Source: Chloroherpetonaceae bacterium (GTDB lineage Bacteria; Bacteroidota; Chlorobiia; Chlorobiales; Thermochlorobacteraceae). Taken from it: a stretch of DNA of 64,000 nt. The translations under genes and the position numbers were made by a program. The notes beneath the pieces were generated by a model, which was not told the DNA's origin, did no database searches, and saw nothing but the letters and a program-made list of their open reading frames with translations. Position 1 is the first letter of the stretch. Each line of letters begins with the position of its first letter. Below, one piece after another: positions 26,881 through 35,503 of the stretch. Location: the NCBI GenBank assembly GCA_025056565.1, contig JANWWA010000003.1, positions 36,263 to 100,262 on the forward strand, in the 5' to 3' direction.

Positions 26881-28293
26881 ATGAGCTTAATGGTTAGCGT
26901 GTCGGGCATTCGTGGCATTGTCGGCGAAAGCCTGACGCCAAGTCTCCTATTGGATTATACCCAAGCTTTTGCCGCATGGCTCTATGAGCAGAAAAGTAGC
27001 GGCAAACTGGATTTGCAAGTCGGAGTGCCGAAGGTCGTCATCGGGCGCGATACGCGCCCAACTGGGCAAGCAATCCTTGACTTTGTGCAAAGTGTGCTGG
27101 TGCAGTGTGGGTGCAATGTAATCAATTTGGGCGTGGCAACCACGCCGACAGTTGAAGTGGCAGTGATAGCAGAACACGCCGACGGAGGAATAATTATTTC
27201 TGCTTCACACAATCCGCTGGAGTGGAATGCGCTTAAGCTGCTGAACCGCTCAGGCGAGTTTCTGACACCCGCTGAAGGAGCGCGTGTGCAAGCGCTGGCA
27301 GCCAGTCAGCAGTGCGTAACGGCACGCTGGAATCAGTTTGGCATTGCCGTATCCAACGCTGGGTATAGTGACTTGCACATTCAAAAAACACTCTCACTGT
27401 CCATCATTGACACGAAAAAAATTGCTGCGCGCCGCTATAGGGTGCTGGTTGATGCGGTCAATGGCGCAGGCTCAAGCATTGTCCCAATGCTGTGTGAGCG
27501 ATTAGGTGCAGCAGAGGTCATCAAAGTGGCTTGCAACGGCAGTGGCATCTTTCCACGACCACCTGAACCAATTGAAGAGAACCTAAAAGAGACACAAGCA
27601 CTGGTAGCGTATCACCATGCAGATATTGGTATTGTGGTAGATCCCGATGTTGACCGAGTGTGTTTTATCTGCGAAGATGGGTCGCTGTTTGGAGAAGAAT
27701 ACACACTGGTGGCCTGCGCAGATTTTTATCTCCATCACAGAAAAGGACCAGTGGTGAATAATCTATCCAGCAGTTTGGCGCTGCGCAGCGTTGCAGCAAA
27801 GCACGGTGTAAAGTGTTACAGTGCGAAAGTCGGGGAGGCAAATGTAATTGAAGTAATGAAGCAGGTAGGGGCGGTTATTGGCGGAGAAGGCAACGGCGGG
27901 GTGATTTTGCCTGAGCTACACTACGGCCGCGATGCCTTAGTGGGCATTGCACTCTTTTTGCAAGCTTTCGCTGAATATCAAGCTGATTCGCCGTCTAAGA
28001 AACTCTCAGACTTCAAGCGCACCTTCCCAGAATATCATATCGTTAAGCACAAGCTTTCATTTCCAAGCGGTGCGGATATTCAGCAGGCGTTTGCCCATCT
28101 GATTTCAGCCTCCCCAAATGCAAGGGTGATTACAGATGATGGGCTAAAGCTGGAATTTGAGCACGCATGGGTGCATCTTAGGAAGTCTAACACCGAACCT
28201 ATTGTGCGCATTTATGCAGAAGCACCGACCCGACTGGAAGCAGAAGCGCTCGCACAACGATATAGCGGAATGCTCCAAAGCCTTGTATCATAA
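26881..28293 (+). CDS. Phosphohexomutase (phosphoglucosamine/phosphomannomutase family)
   Basis: 470 residues, all four alpha-D-phosphohexomutase domains. It starts with SVSGIRGIVGESLTP and has the phosphoserine loop SASHNP (Ser108), the metal-binding DPDVDRVCF, the sugar-specificity region GGEGNGGVILPELHYGRDAL, and the C-terminal phosphate-binding RKSNTEPIVRIYAEA. GEGNGG with SNTEP is the pattern of GlmM/ManB-like enzymes in Bacteroidota, so phosphoglucosamine mutase or phosphomannomutase is most likely. A second, distinct mutase is at 31957-33552. Stop is 12 bases from the convergent ABC permease stop. Confidence 0.9.
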   Translation: MSLMVSVSGIRGIVGESLTPSLLLDYTQAFAAWLYEQKSSGKLDLQVGVPKVVIGRDTRPTGQAILDFVQSVLVQCGCNVINLGVATTPTVEVAVIAEHADGGIIISASHNPLEWNALKLLNRSGEFLTPAEGARVQALAASQQCVTARWNQFGIAVSNAGYSDLHIQKTLSLSIIDTKKIAARRYRVLVDAVNGAGSSIVPMLCERLGAAEVIKVACNGSGIFPRPPEPIEENLKETQALVAYHHADIGIVVDPDVDRVCFICEDGSLFGEEYTLVACADFYLHHRKGPVVNNLSSSLALRSVAAKHGVKCYSAKVGEANVIEVMKQVGAVIGGEGNGGVILPELHYGRDALVGIALFLQAFAEYQADSPSKKLSDFKRTFPEYHIVKHKLSFPSGADIQQAFAHLISASPNARVITDDGLKLEFEHAWVHLRKSNTEPIVRIYAEAPTRLEAEALAQRYSGMLQSLVS

Positions 28294-28305
28294 AGGCCAA
28301 ACAGA

Positions 28306-29172
28306 CTACTTACGGTAGGGCTTGCCAATTTCTTTCGGTGGAGTGGATTTACCAATAAAGCCAACCAGTGCAGCCAGCGTGATGAGATAAGGCAGTGCTT
28401 GCACCAGTTGCGTCGGCAGCGTTTCACTCTGAAGGTTCAGTTGCAAGGCTTCAGTGGCAGCAAAGAAAAGGCTGGCAGCTGCAGCACCGAGCGGCGTCCA
28501 GCGTCCAATAATCATCGCAGCAATTGCAATGTAGCCACGCCCAGCGGTCATTCCATCTGTGAAGCTGTGTTGCTCAAAGGCAAGGTATGCGCCAGCCAGC
28601 GCAGCCAACGCGCCTGAAATCAACACACCGCTGTAACGCATTGCGCTAACTGAAATTCCCAGAGAGTCAACGGTTTCTGCGCTCTCGCCAGTAGCACGCA
28701 AGCGCAAGCCAAACGCAGTGTGGTAGAATACGAAGTGAGAAAGTATCACCAGTGCGACAGCAGCAATCACAATCGGATTGAGAAGCGGTGTGGGCACATC
28801 AATCCCTGCAATGCGCTCTGAATTGGAGGCGCTGCCGAAGAGCAATTTTAGCGAGAACTTGGTCACCCCTACGGCAAGAATGTTAATAGCAATGCCGCTG
28901 ACGATTTGGTTTGCCTTGAGCGTAATAGTAATGAAGCCGTGCAGCGCTGCAACCAGTGCACCGACGCTGATTGCAAAAAGCACGCCCCATACAGCAGAAC
29001 CAGCGTAGTATTGCCCAATCACTGCACCAAATGCACCGAATAACATTAGACCTTCTACCGCCAAGTTAATCACGCCACTCCGTTCCGAGTAGGTCGCTCC
29101 TAATGAAGCAAGTAAATACGGCATCGCAATCCGCAGAACTTGAAGGAGAAAGATAGACGCAAGTTCAAGCAT
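28306..29172 (-). CDS. ABC transporter permease of the sugar/nucleoside (BPD_transp_2) family
   Basis: 288 residues with about eight hydrophobic segments. The segments RSGVINLAVEGLMLFGAFGA, ITITLKANQIVSGIAINI, RATGESAETVDSLGIS and SGALAALAGAYLAFEQH are characteristic of the BmpC/NupQ-like second permease of nucleoside (purine) or simple-sugar ABC importers. The partner permease, ATPase and binding protein are not adjacent. It lies 37 bases downstream of the phytol-kinase-like fusion gene on the same strand and is probably co-transcribed with it, so a lipid- or isoprenoid-related substrate should be kept in mind, but this is only context. Confidence 0.88.
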   Translation of the reverse strand: MLELASIFLLQVLRIAMPYLLASLGATYSERSGVINLAVEGLMLFGAFGAVIGQYYAGSAVWGVLFAISVGALVAALHGFITITLKANQIVSGIAINILAVGVTKFSLKLLFGSASNSERIAGIDVPTPLLNPIVIAAVALVILSHFVFYHTAFGLRLRATGESAETVDSLGISVSAMRYSGVLISGALAALAGAYLAFEQHSFTDGMTAGRGYIAIAAMIIGRWTPLGAAAASLFFAATEALQLNLQSETLPTQLVQALPYLITLAALVGFIGKSTPPKEIGKPYRK

Positions 29173-29209
29173 CGTTTTTCGATTCTACAGGCAGGGTTAA
29201 TCGCTATTG

Positions 29210-30769
29210 CTACTTGAACAGAATGGCCAGGCCTGCGCCCGTTATGCCGCAGATGAAATTCACAAGGTCGTTATCCATCCAGCGGTATCCGCGTTGCAGT
29301 TCATTTTCAATGATGGTGCCATCTTCTCGGCGGCTATGCGTGCGTTCCGTGATTTTCTGGCGAATGGGGTCGTAGTATTGCGCTTGCATGGTAGCGCCTA
29401 AAAGGCTATCAACGAGACTGGCAAACAGCCCAGACCCCCCAACCAATGCAAAGGAATAAATGAGGCCTAATTTTTCCATCTTCTCGAAGTTTGAAAGCCA
29501 AGCGCTGGCACAAATGACAATAGCGCCTAAAAGCCCTCCCATTGTGCCAAGAAAAGTAATGCCGCCCGATGTGCCCGCAGGAACAGGCTTGAAGGTTAGA
29601 ATTGAGACAGGTTTAGGATTGCGCACCATCGTGCCAATTTCGGTAGCCCATGTATCGGCTTGCACAGCAGCGATAGTGCCAAGGTAGCCAATGTAAATCA
29701 CTTCGCGTAGGGCTTCGTCGGTTACAAAGGAATACCAAATCATCAGCAGCCAGCCGACACCGCCATTGGCGAAAACTTGCGCCATATCGCGCTGAGAGCC
29801 TTTTTCAAAGATGAGGTCGTATTTTTTCTTTTGCGCCTTGCCAATTTTGGAGAGAATTGAGGAGAGCACAAAAAAGGTCATAATCGGCACAGTCCAGACC
29901 CAACCGCCCATACTAAAAATGTTAGACGCCAAAAGAAAGGTAGCCGTAGAACCGCTGGCAGTGAGGAATTTGAGGCTCAGTGAAGCACGTGCCACAAACC
30001 CTGAAATTGCAACGCCCAAAATGATATTTGGCACAATCTCAGGACCCTGAATTTCTATAATTGCTAGCGGGTAGGCGACAGCCAGCGGCACAAAGAGGTT
30101 ATCTGCGCCACCTGAAAGTAAGGACTCAGTTGCCGTTGCAATAAGCGCAAGTGCAATTGCAAACCCTAACACGCTGCCACTGTCCAAGACTTGCAACTTC
30201 GGCACATTTGGCATAAAGAAAAGCAAACAAAGGTAAATCGTCGCAAAACTCACAATGAACATGGTCAGCGACCCTTCAAGGGACTTGACCGTTGCAAACT
30301 TATACTGGTGCGGGTTTTTGATATTCTCACCCACAATGGCTGCAGCAGAATCACCCAAGCCTAAAACCAGCATAGCGGTCTGCATCATCCAAACATTTTT
30401 TCCCCAGCAAAGCAGCGTGAGCAGTAGAAATGCAATTGGAAAATACACTGTGCCGTAATTGCGTGACAGGTCGCTGGCCGACGCTCTCTCTTCGCCGTGC
30501 AGCGACTGCAACCAGCCAAAGCGGACCGCTAGCAAGTTAAACGGAATGAAAGCAGCAGGAATCAGTGCAGGAAAAAAGTTGGACTGAAAAAAGTACGGCG
30601 AAAAAAACACGAAGATTGCAGTGCCGATATGCACGATTTTTCGCGTGACTTTGGCAGGAATATGAAGCAGTTTTTTGAGCAATTCGCACACTGCAATAAG
30701 ACCGACGATGAGACCCAGCGCAGTCAAAAATGCTGGCACATCTTCGGTAAGCGGTGAGCCAAGCGTCAT
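29210..30769 (-). CDS. Fused phytol kinase-like (VTE5/SEC59) and DUF92 (VTE6, phytyl-phosphate kinase-like) membrane protein
   Basis: 519 residues from the ATG at 30769; a TTG at 30814 lies inside the predicted -7 box and was rejected. The N-half (~1-210) has the polyprenol/phytol kinase pattern: TRKIVHIGTAIFVFFSPYFF, VLGLGDSAAAIVGENI and KSLEGSLTMFIV. The C-half (~245-519) is a DUF92 domain: ASGSTATFLLA, RDMAQVFANGGVGWLL, AAVQADTWATEIGTM, VPAGTSGGITFLGTMGGLLG, SLVDSLLGATMQ and WMDNDLVNFICG. In plants VTE5 phosphorylates phytol and VTE6, a DUF92 protein, makes phytyl diphosphate. The fusion could do both steps, salvaging phytol released from bacteriochlorophyll. About a dozen membrane segments. 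Confidence 0.82.
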   Translation of the reverse strand: MTLGSPLTEDVPAFLTALGLIVGLIAVCELLKKLLHIPAKVTRKIVHIGTAIFVFFSPYFFQSNFFPALIPAAFIPFNLLAVRFGWLQSLHGEERASASDLSRNYGTVYFPIAFLLLTLLCWGKNVWMMQTAMLVLGLGDSAAAIVGENIKNPHQYKFATVKSLEGSLTMFIVSFATIYLCLLFFMPNVPKLQVLDSGSVLGFAIALALIATATESLLSGGADNLFVPLAVAYPLAIIEIQGPEIVPNIILGVAISGFVARASLSLKFLTASGSTATFLLASNIFSMGGWVWTVPIMTFFVLSSILSKIGKAQKKKYDLIFEKGSQRDMAQVFANGGVGWLLMIWYSFVTDEALREVIYIGYLGTIAAVQADTWATEIGTMVRNPKPVSILTFKPVPAGTSGGITFLGTMGGLLGAIVICASAWLSNFEKMEKLGLIYSFALVGGSGLFASLVDSLLGATMQAQYYDPIRQKITERTHSRREDGTIIENELQRGYRWMDNDLVNFICGITGAGLAILFK

Positions 30770-30811
30770 ACTTCCAAGCGATGTTGAAATGTCGTGTTCA
30801 GATGGTTTTTG

Positions 30812-30842
30812 CAAAGTTACTCGAACTTCCTGTGCTCACCAA
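30812..30842 (-). promoter_or_regulatory. Promoter of the phytol-kinase fusion gene (TTG-N20-TAACTTTG)
   Basis: On the minus strand TTG (30842-30840) and TAACTTTG (30819-30812) are 20 bases apart, matching the -33/-7 consensus. The leader to the ATG at 30769 would be about 35 bases. Confidence 0.6.
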
Positions 30843-31018
30843 TTTGCACATAAAGTCAGGTACACTGGCGTGCTCTTGCCGTCCATCCCAGTTGTGCGCC
30901 TGCACCCTTACTTCTGTGCAAAGCCAATCGTAACACAATTGAAGCGATTTTGTGTAACTTCCAGCTTTCACTGTAAAACAGAAGAAACCACTCTGCCAAT
31001 ACTAAACAGACTTGCAAG

Positions 31019-31789
31019 ATGCCGCACGCTATTCGCAGTGATTTGCTTAGCTCAGTTTATTTATTTGGGGAAATTGGCTGGGTAGAAGCCTTAGGGGTGC
31101 TAAGCCTATTAGGTGCGCTGATGTGGCTGTGTTCTCACCGCTTGACGAAGCTATTGCAGGAGAAACGCTCGTTAGAGCAGCAGATTGCTGAACGCATCAC
31201 CGAGCTGCAAAGGCAAGCGCAGCACTTGCAAGCAGAGAACCAAGAGCTTCGTGCCTGTCTTGAAATCGGACATCGCATTTTGAGTGCAAACCGATTTGAG
31301 GTGTGCGTAGCCATTCTGTATGAACATCTAAGAAAGCTGATGGATACGGACGCATTTGGCATCGGTATCTACAACAGTGAAAGAGAGGAAATTACATATC
31401 AAGACTTTATTGATATGGGGGTTCGACTGCCTGCTTTGACTGTCACAATGAGCGATAAAGACCGCCCAGCAGTCTGGTGCATTCGACACCGAAAAGATAT
31501 TTTGATTGGCGATTTTGAAAAGGAGTATCGTGCCTACATTGAGCAGCTACCCAAACCGCGCGCAGCAGGGCAGCCTAAGTCGCTACTCTTTTCACCTATT
31601 CTGGTTGGTGAGCGCGTGATGGGCGTGCTAACGGTGCAAAGCTACAAGCCAAATGCTTACACGCCTCAGAATTTGGAGCAGCTTAAGCGACTCAACCTCT
31701 GTGCCGCCTTAGCTATTGAGCGATGCGGTCTCAAGCAAGAGCCATCACCGGCAGTGGCGGCACTACTTGGTCAAAGCAAAGAAGCGTAA
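31019..31789 (+). CDS. Membrane-anchored GAF-domain protein without output domain
   Basis: 256 residues: a short N-terminus, one membrane segment at about 21-40 (WVEALGVLSLLGALMWLC), a coiled coil at ~45-85 (LLQEKRSLEQQIAERITEL), and a GAF domain at ~95-235 (ILYEHLRKLMDTDAFGIGIY, KSLLFSPILVGERVMGVLTVQ). No kinase, cyclase, GGDEF or DNA-binding domain follows; the protein simply ends after the GAF fold. It could be a ligand-binding subunit that signals through the coiled coil to another protein. The upstream gap (30843-31018) shows an inverted repeat ACACAA-N11-TTGTGT at 30933-30955. Confidence 0.75.
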   Translation: MPHAIRSDLLSSVYLFGEIGWVEALGVLSLLGALMWLCSHRLTKLLQEKRSLEQQIAERITELQRQAQHLQAENQELRACLEIGHRILSANRFEVCVAILYEHLRKLMDTDAFGIGIYNSEREEITYQDFIDMGVRLPALTVTMSDKDRPAVWCIRHRKDILIGDFEKEYRAYIEQLPKPRAAGQPKSLLFSPILVGERVMGVLTVQSYKPNAYTPQNLEQLKRLNLCAALAIERCGLKQEPSPAVAALLGQSKEA

Positions 31790-31956
31790 GCGTCTGTGCG
31801 ACCAGTTCTGCAGGATAAGCTGAAGTGAAAGTGCGCTGCGGCGTTATCACACTGTAGTATAGGCAGCGTTTGAAAACCCCTCTCTGTTGCCCACACAGAA
31901 CACTGCAAATTTCTCGCAGCAGCAAAACTTCACAGAGCAGAAATGCAGCGCGAAGC

Positions 31957-33552
31957 TCAATGCAGTTTGCGTCGCCTTGCGTTCTCAGCCATCTTCTCTT
32001 CTGTCTTTTGACCTTTTTGGGTCGAAGAGGGCTTTTTCGAGGTTGGCTTTGCGGCGGTTTTCTTGGTCTTCTTAGGCTTGGCTCGCTTAAATGAAACTTT
32101 CGCTTTCTTTTGCAACCCACTTTCCTTGTCTATGCGTGAACGCGAAGCCGATATCTGGGGTGAGAGGTTGCCAAATGCCAGAGCCGTAGCGAAATCCAAC
32201 GCGCGTCGCACCTTCTCAGGGCTATCGGCTTCGCAGTAGAGACGCACGACAGGCTCCGTGCCACTTGGACGAATCAGCAGCCAGCCACCATTGAAGAAAA
32301 ACTTATACCCATCGAGATTTTCGGCGTGGTGCACCGCCATGCCAGCAATCTCTTTAAGCGTGCCGTTAGCAAGTCTCTGCAGAAGAGCGGCTTTCTCGGC
32401 TTCCGTAAGTGTGGCATCAATGCGATCGTAGGTAAAGTAACCATACTCGGCATAAAGCTCCTCGACCAGTTGCGCAAGTGATTTTTGTCGCTCTGCCATA
32501 ACCTGGGTGACCAGCAAGCCGATGTAGATACCGTCTCGTTCTGGTAGATGTGCAGTGATGCCAATGCCACCGGATTCTTCACCACCGATGAGAATAGGTC
32601 GCGTGGTCATCAATTTGCCCACATGCTTAAAGCCAATTGGCAGAGTGTGCAAGGTTAATTGATGTCGAGCGCAGATTTTACGGATCACCTCAGTTAGCGC
32701 ATATGTGCGAGCGACTTCGCCGCGCAACCCTTTTTGCTCTACAAGGTGCTTAAGCAGAATTGAGAAAATTTTATGTGGGTCAACAAACTCGCCATGTTCA
32801 TCAAGCATGCCGACTCTATCGGCATCGCCATCCGTAATGATAGCGACATCACAGCGAGATGACTTGTAAAACGGAATAAAGTCCTGAATGTAGTTTGGAA
32901 TTGGCTCTGGGTTAATGCCATCAAAAGTGGGGTTTAGAGAGTTGTGATAAGTAACGACATTTGGAGGAGGCAACAGCTCTGCAATCAGCCCTTGTCCTGC
33001 TCCATACATTGCGTGGTGTGCAATGCGGAATCCTGCTTCTGCAATGGTCTGCAACGACAGTTCCTCTGCCAGACGGTTGCGGTAATAAGTGCGAATATCA
33101 ACCAGCTCAATGCGTGCAGCAGGGGAGGTAGGCACGTTTGAATGTGCGTCAGTAAGAAAGCGCTCAATGTCTGCAATAGTCTCTGGAAGCGCAGAGCCGC
33201 CGTAGTCAGCCTTGACTTTGAAGCCATTGTAGAGTGGTGGGTTATGCGAAGCGGTGATAACAATGCCGCCTGCTAACTGCTGGTCGCGCACATAAAGCGA
33301 AACGGCTGGAGTAGGTGTAAAAGAACTGGCAAGATGTACCTTCAAGCCCTGCGAGGCAAAAATGTCAGCAGCAAACTGCGCAAATCGGTCCGACATAAAA
33401 CGAGTGTCATACCCAATAGCGATGCCATTGTGGGCTTTTGGGTGCGTGCGAAAATATGCAGCGCTAGCCAGTGCTGCACGCCTTACATTCTCAAAGGTAA
33501 AATCTGCAGCAAGCACGCCGCGCCAGCCGTCTGTGCCAAATTTGATATGCAT
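31957..33552 (-). CDS. Phosphoglucomutase/phosphomannomutase with Lys-rich C-terminal tail
   Basis: 531 residues from the ATG at 33552; a TTG five codons upstream was not used. Phosphohexomutase motifs are complete: FGTDGWRGV at the start, phosphoserine loop TASHNP (Ser102), metal-binding DGDADRVGM, sugar loop GGEESGGIG and phosphate-binding RPSGTEPVVRLYCEA. GGEESGG is typical of phosphoglucomutases that interconvert glucose-1-P and glucose-6-P. The enzyme core ends near residue 467. The last ~60 residues are a disordered Lys/Thr/Ser/Pro-rich tail (KRAKPKKTKKTAAKPTSKK) not normally part of the family, similar in composition to the tail of the protein at 14759-15559. Confidence 0.92.
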   Translation of the reverse strand: MHIKFGTDGWRGVLAADFTFENVRRAALASAAYFRTHPKAHNGIAIGYDTRFMSDRFAQFAADIFASQGLKVHLASSFTPTPAVSLYVRDQQLAGGIVITASHNPPLYNGFKVKADYGGSALPETIADIERFLTDAHSNVPTSPAARIELVDIRTYYRNRLAEELSLQTIAEAGFRIAHHAMYGAGQGLIAELLPPPNVVTYHNSLNPTFDGINPEPIPNYIQDFIPFYKSSRCDVAIITDGDADRVGMLDEHGEFVDPHKIFSILLKHLVEQKGLRGEVARTYALTEVIRKICARHQLTLHTLPIGFKHVGKLMTTRPILIGGEESGGIGITAHLPERDGIYIGLLVTQVMAERQKSLAQLVEELYAEYGYFTYDRIDATLTEAEKAALLQRLANGTLKEIAGMAVHHAENLDGYKFFFNGGWLLIRPSGTEPVVRLYCEADSPEKVRRALDFATALAFGNLSPQISASRSRIDKESGLQKKAKVSFKRAKPKKTKKTAAKPTSKKPSSTQKGQKTEEKMAENARRRKLH

Positions 33553-33825
33553 ACAGGAATGAGCCAAGTTGAAAAAAGCATAGTAAATCTACGAAAACAA
33601 GTCGGTTTGTCTCAGAGAGTAACCTTACTGATGTGGAAACTGCATTAGAATCACCCTGCTCGCCCTTTGAGGAAGCAATGCAGAGCATAGTCAGTGCCTA
33701 CCGTAAGACACACTTAGCGGTATGCTGCGGGCTGGCTTGAAAAGTTATGCCGTTCTTCTTATACTCTGCCGTCAAGCAACGCACTTTGGCAAACCTCTAA
33801 CAACAACACAGCAAAGCAAAGGAAG

Positions 33826-34164
33826 ATGAACAGGGTGCTTTTCATCGCAGGAACTTTTCTTGCTTTTATCTCAACTGCATCGGCGCAAGAGAGAACCATA
33901 TCAGGGATTGTGACTGCCGCAGACGATGGCTGCCCGCTTATTGCAGCAACTGTAGAAGTCAAAGGACGCAACCTTTGCGTGAAAACCAATAAAAATGGCT
34001 GCTTTACAGTCAAAGTAGATGGGGAAGCGACGCTGGTGGTCAAATACAATGGTTTTAAGACTCAAGAAGTGCCAGTGCGCCATAGAACCTTGATTGAGGT
34101 GGTGCTTCATAGTGAAACTGAAGTCAATGAGCAGGCACTTCTGCTCCAAGAAAGCGAGCCGTAA
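33826..34164 (+). CDS. Small exported protein made of one carboxypeptidase-regulatory-like domain
   Basis: 112 residues. A Sec signal peptide (MNRVLFIAGTFLAFISTASA) precedes a single beta-sandwich of the CarboxypepD_reg-like type: TISGIVTAADDGCPLIAATVE, VKTNKNGCFTVKVDGEATLVVKYNGFK. This domain normally forms the N-terminal extension of SusC-type TonB receptors, but here it stands alone with no plug or barrel downstream. It contains three cysteines in the mature part. The stop codon overlaps the frame of the next gene (TAATG at 34162-34166). AGGAAG precedes the ATG. Function unknown; possibly a periplasmic binding module for the adjacent TPR protein. Confidence 0.75.
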   Translation: MNRVLFIAGTFLAFISTASAQERTISGIVTAADDGCPLIAATVEVKGRNLCVKTNKNGCFTVKVDGEATLVVKYNGFKTQEVPVRHRTLIEVVLHSETEVNEQALLLQESEP

Positions 34165-34196
34165 TGCGAGTTACAAAAAGCAAGCAAGGAGCTATG

Positions 34197-35378
34197 ATGA
34201 GGGCAAGTGTGAAAACGGCGGTATGCATTCTGGTGATGTGGGTAGGTGGTGCAGAAGCAGTATGGTCACAAACTGAGGGAATGGTCCGCACACTCACGCC
34301 AGAGCAAAATCAAGCACGATTGGCACGCTGGCGTGCAATTCGTGACAGCCTAAGCATGGTGATTCGCCAAACGCCAGAAGAGTGGAGCGCTTGGGTCAAT
34401 CGTGGATTTGCAAACGCGCAGCTTGCACAGTTTGAGGAGGCAATTGCAGATTACGATAGGGCACATCAGCTTGCACCAAATGAAATTAGTGTGCTCCTGC
34501 ATCGTGCATCACTATACTTTTCGCTCGGCAAGTATGCTGAAGCGCGCCAAAATCTCGATGCAGCAATTGAGCAAGACCCGAAAAATGCGGAGCTGTTTTA
34601 CTACCGCGGTCTCTGCAAAGCAAAGCTGAAAGATGACACAGGCGCTATAGACGACTTCACCAAGTCTATTCGTCTGAAGGCCAGTCCCCTAACTTACTAT
34701 GAGCGCGGCCTTGCGAAGGCACGCTTCCGTCGGTATAACGAGGCAATCTATGACTTCGATAATGCCATTGAACTGGATAGAAAATTTGCTTTCGCTTACT
34801 ACGCTCGAGCGCGTGCAAAGCTTGCGCAAGGTCAGCAAAGTGAAGCCGTGCTTGACCTCACACGTGCGCAACTTTTAGGCTGCGAGCCAGCCGCATATCT
34901 CCTCAGCCAGATCATTGAGAAGTCGGAAACGCTGGATTCGCTTCGTATCTACGTCAATCCAGAAATCACCATAACAGCAACCAAAGAAGAAATTCGGCGG
35001 GCGACAGAGAACACAAGAATGCTGGCGCAAATGAGCGTTACAGCACTAAGCACCACAAACTACCGAAACCCGCGCAGCAAACTACTCAGCACAGGCACAG
35101 CGCTATTTAACTCAGGCATTGCCATCAACGATAGCGAATGCAATGAGCAACTGGTGCAAACGCGCGGGGCAACGCAGGTGAGCATCTTTTGCCTCATTCA
35201 TCTACTAAAAAAGCAGGCGGCTTATATGAACGATGCCAAAGTAACCAGCCTAATTAACCAACTCTCAACGCTGGTGGCGATGTTCGAAGACCGGGCGATT
35301 GACGAGCGCCAGTTTCTGACCGAAGTGCAGTTCTACATCACAGAACTGGATAACTACATGAAGAAAAAGAAAAATTAG
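34197..35378 (+). CDS. Exported TPR-repeat protein
   Basis: About 393 residues from the ATG at 34197, chosen because AAGGAG lies five bases upstream and it leaves a compact signal peptide (MRASVKTAVCILVMWVGGAEA). In-frame ATGs at 34164 and 34194 are possible. Residues ~45-235 contain about five tetratricopeptide repeats (WSAWVNRGFANAQLAQFEEA, AELFYYRGLCKAKLKDDTGA, AFAYYARARAKLAQG). The last ~150 residues are helical without repeats. TPR arrays mediate protein contacts; the partner is unknown. The gene follows, and may be coupled to, the small exported domain protein. Confidence 0.8.
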   Translation: MRASVKTAVCILVMWVGGAEAVWSQTEGMVRTLTPEQNQARLARWRAIRDSLSMVIRQTPEEWSAWVNRGFANAQLAQFEEAIADYDRAHQLAPNEISVLLHRASLYFSLGKYAEARQNLDAAIEQDPKNAELFYYRGLCKAKLKDDTGAIDDFTKSIRLKASPLTYYERGLAKARFRRYNEAIYDFDNAIELDRKFAFAYYARARAKLAQGQQSEAVLDLTRAQLLGCEPAAYLLSQIIEKSETLDSLRIYVNPEITITATKEEIRRATENTRMLAQMSVTALSTTNYRNPRSKLLSTGTALFNSGIAINDSECNEQLVQTRGATQVSIFCLIHLLKKQAAYMNDAKVTSLINQLSTLVAMFEDRAIDERQFLTEVQFYITELDNYMKKKKN

Positions 35379-35417
35379 CGAGTTGGCCTTTGTGAACAGA
35401 AATTTGGTAAAGGGTGC

Positions 35418-35494
35418 ATGGCGGGGTAGGCAGTGCTGCAAGCTGAAAAAGCTCACGCCAATCTTCTTGCTTGAATCTTGACCTATCCCGCCAT
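35418..35494. repeat. Long-spaced inverted repeat between convergent genes
   Basis: ATGGCGGGGTAGG (35418-35430) pairs with CCTATCCCGCCAT (35482-35494), 13 pairs with one G-U, around a 51-base loop that itself holds AGCT-GAAAA-AGCT. It fills the gap between the convergent TPR and etfA genes and could terminate both transcripts or be a structured RNA end. No T-run follows. Confidence 0.5.
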
Positions 35495-35503
35495 CAATTG
35501 CGT

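Noticed and set aside
30770..30814. TTG start of the phytol-kinase fusion at 30814
   Set aside because: It is inside the exact TAACTTTG promoter box; the ATG at 30769 is preferred.
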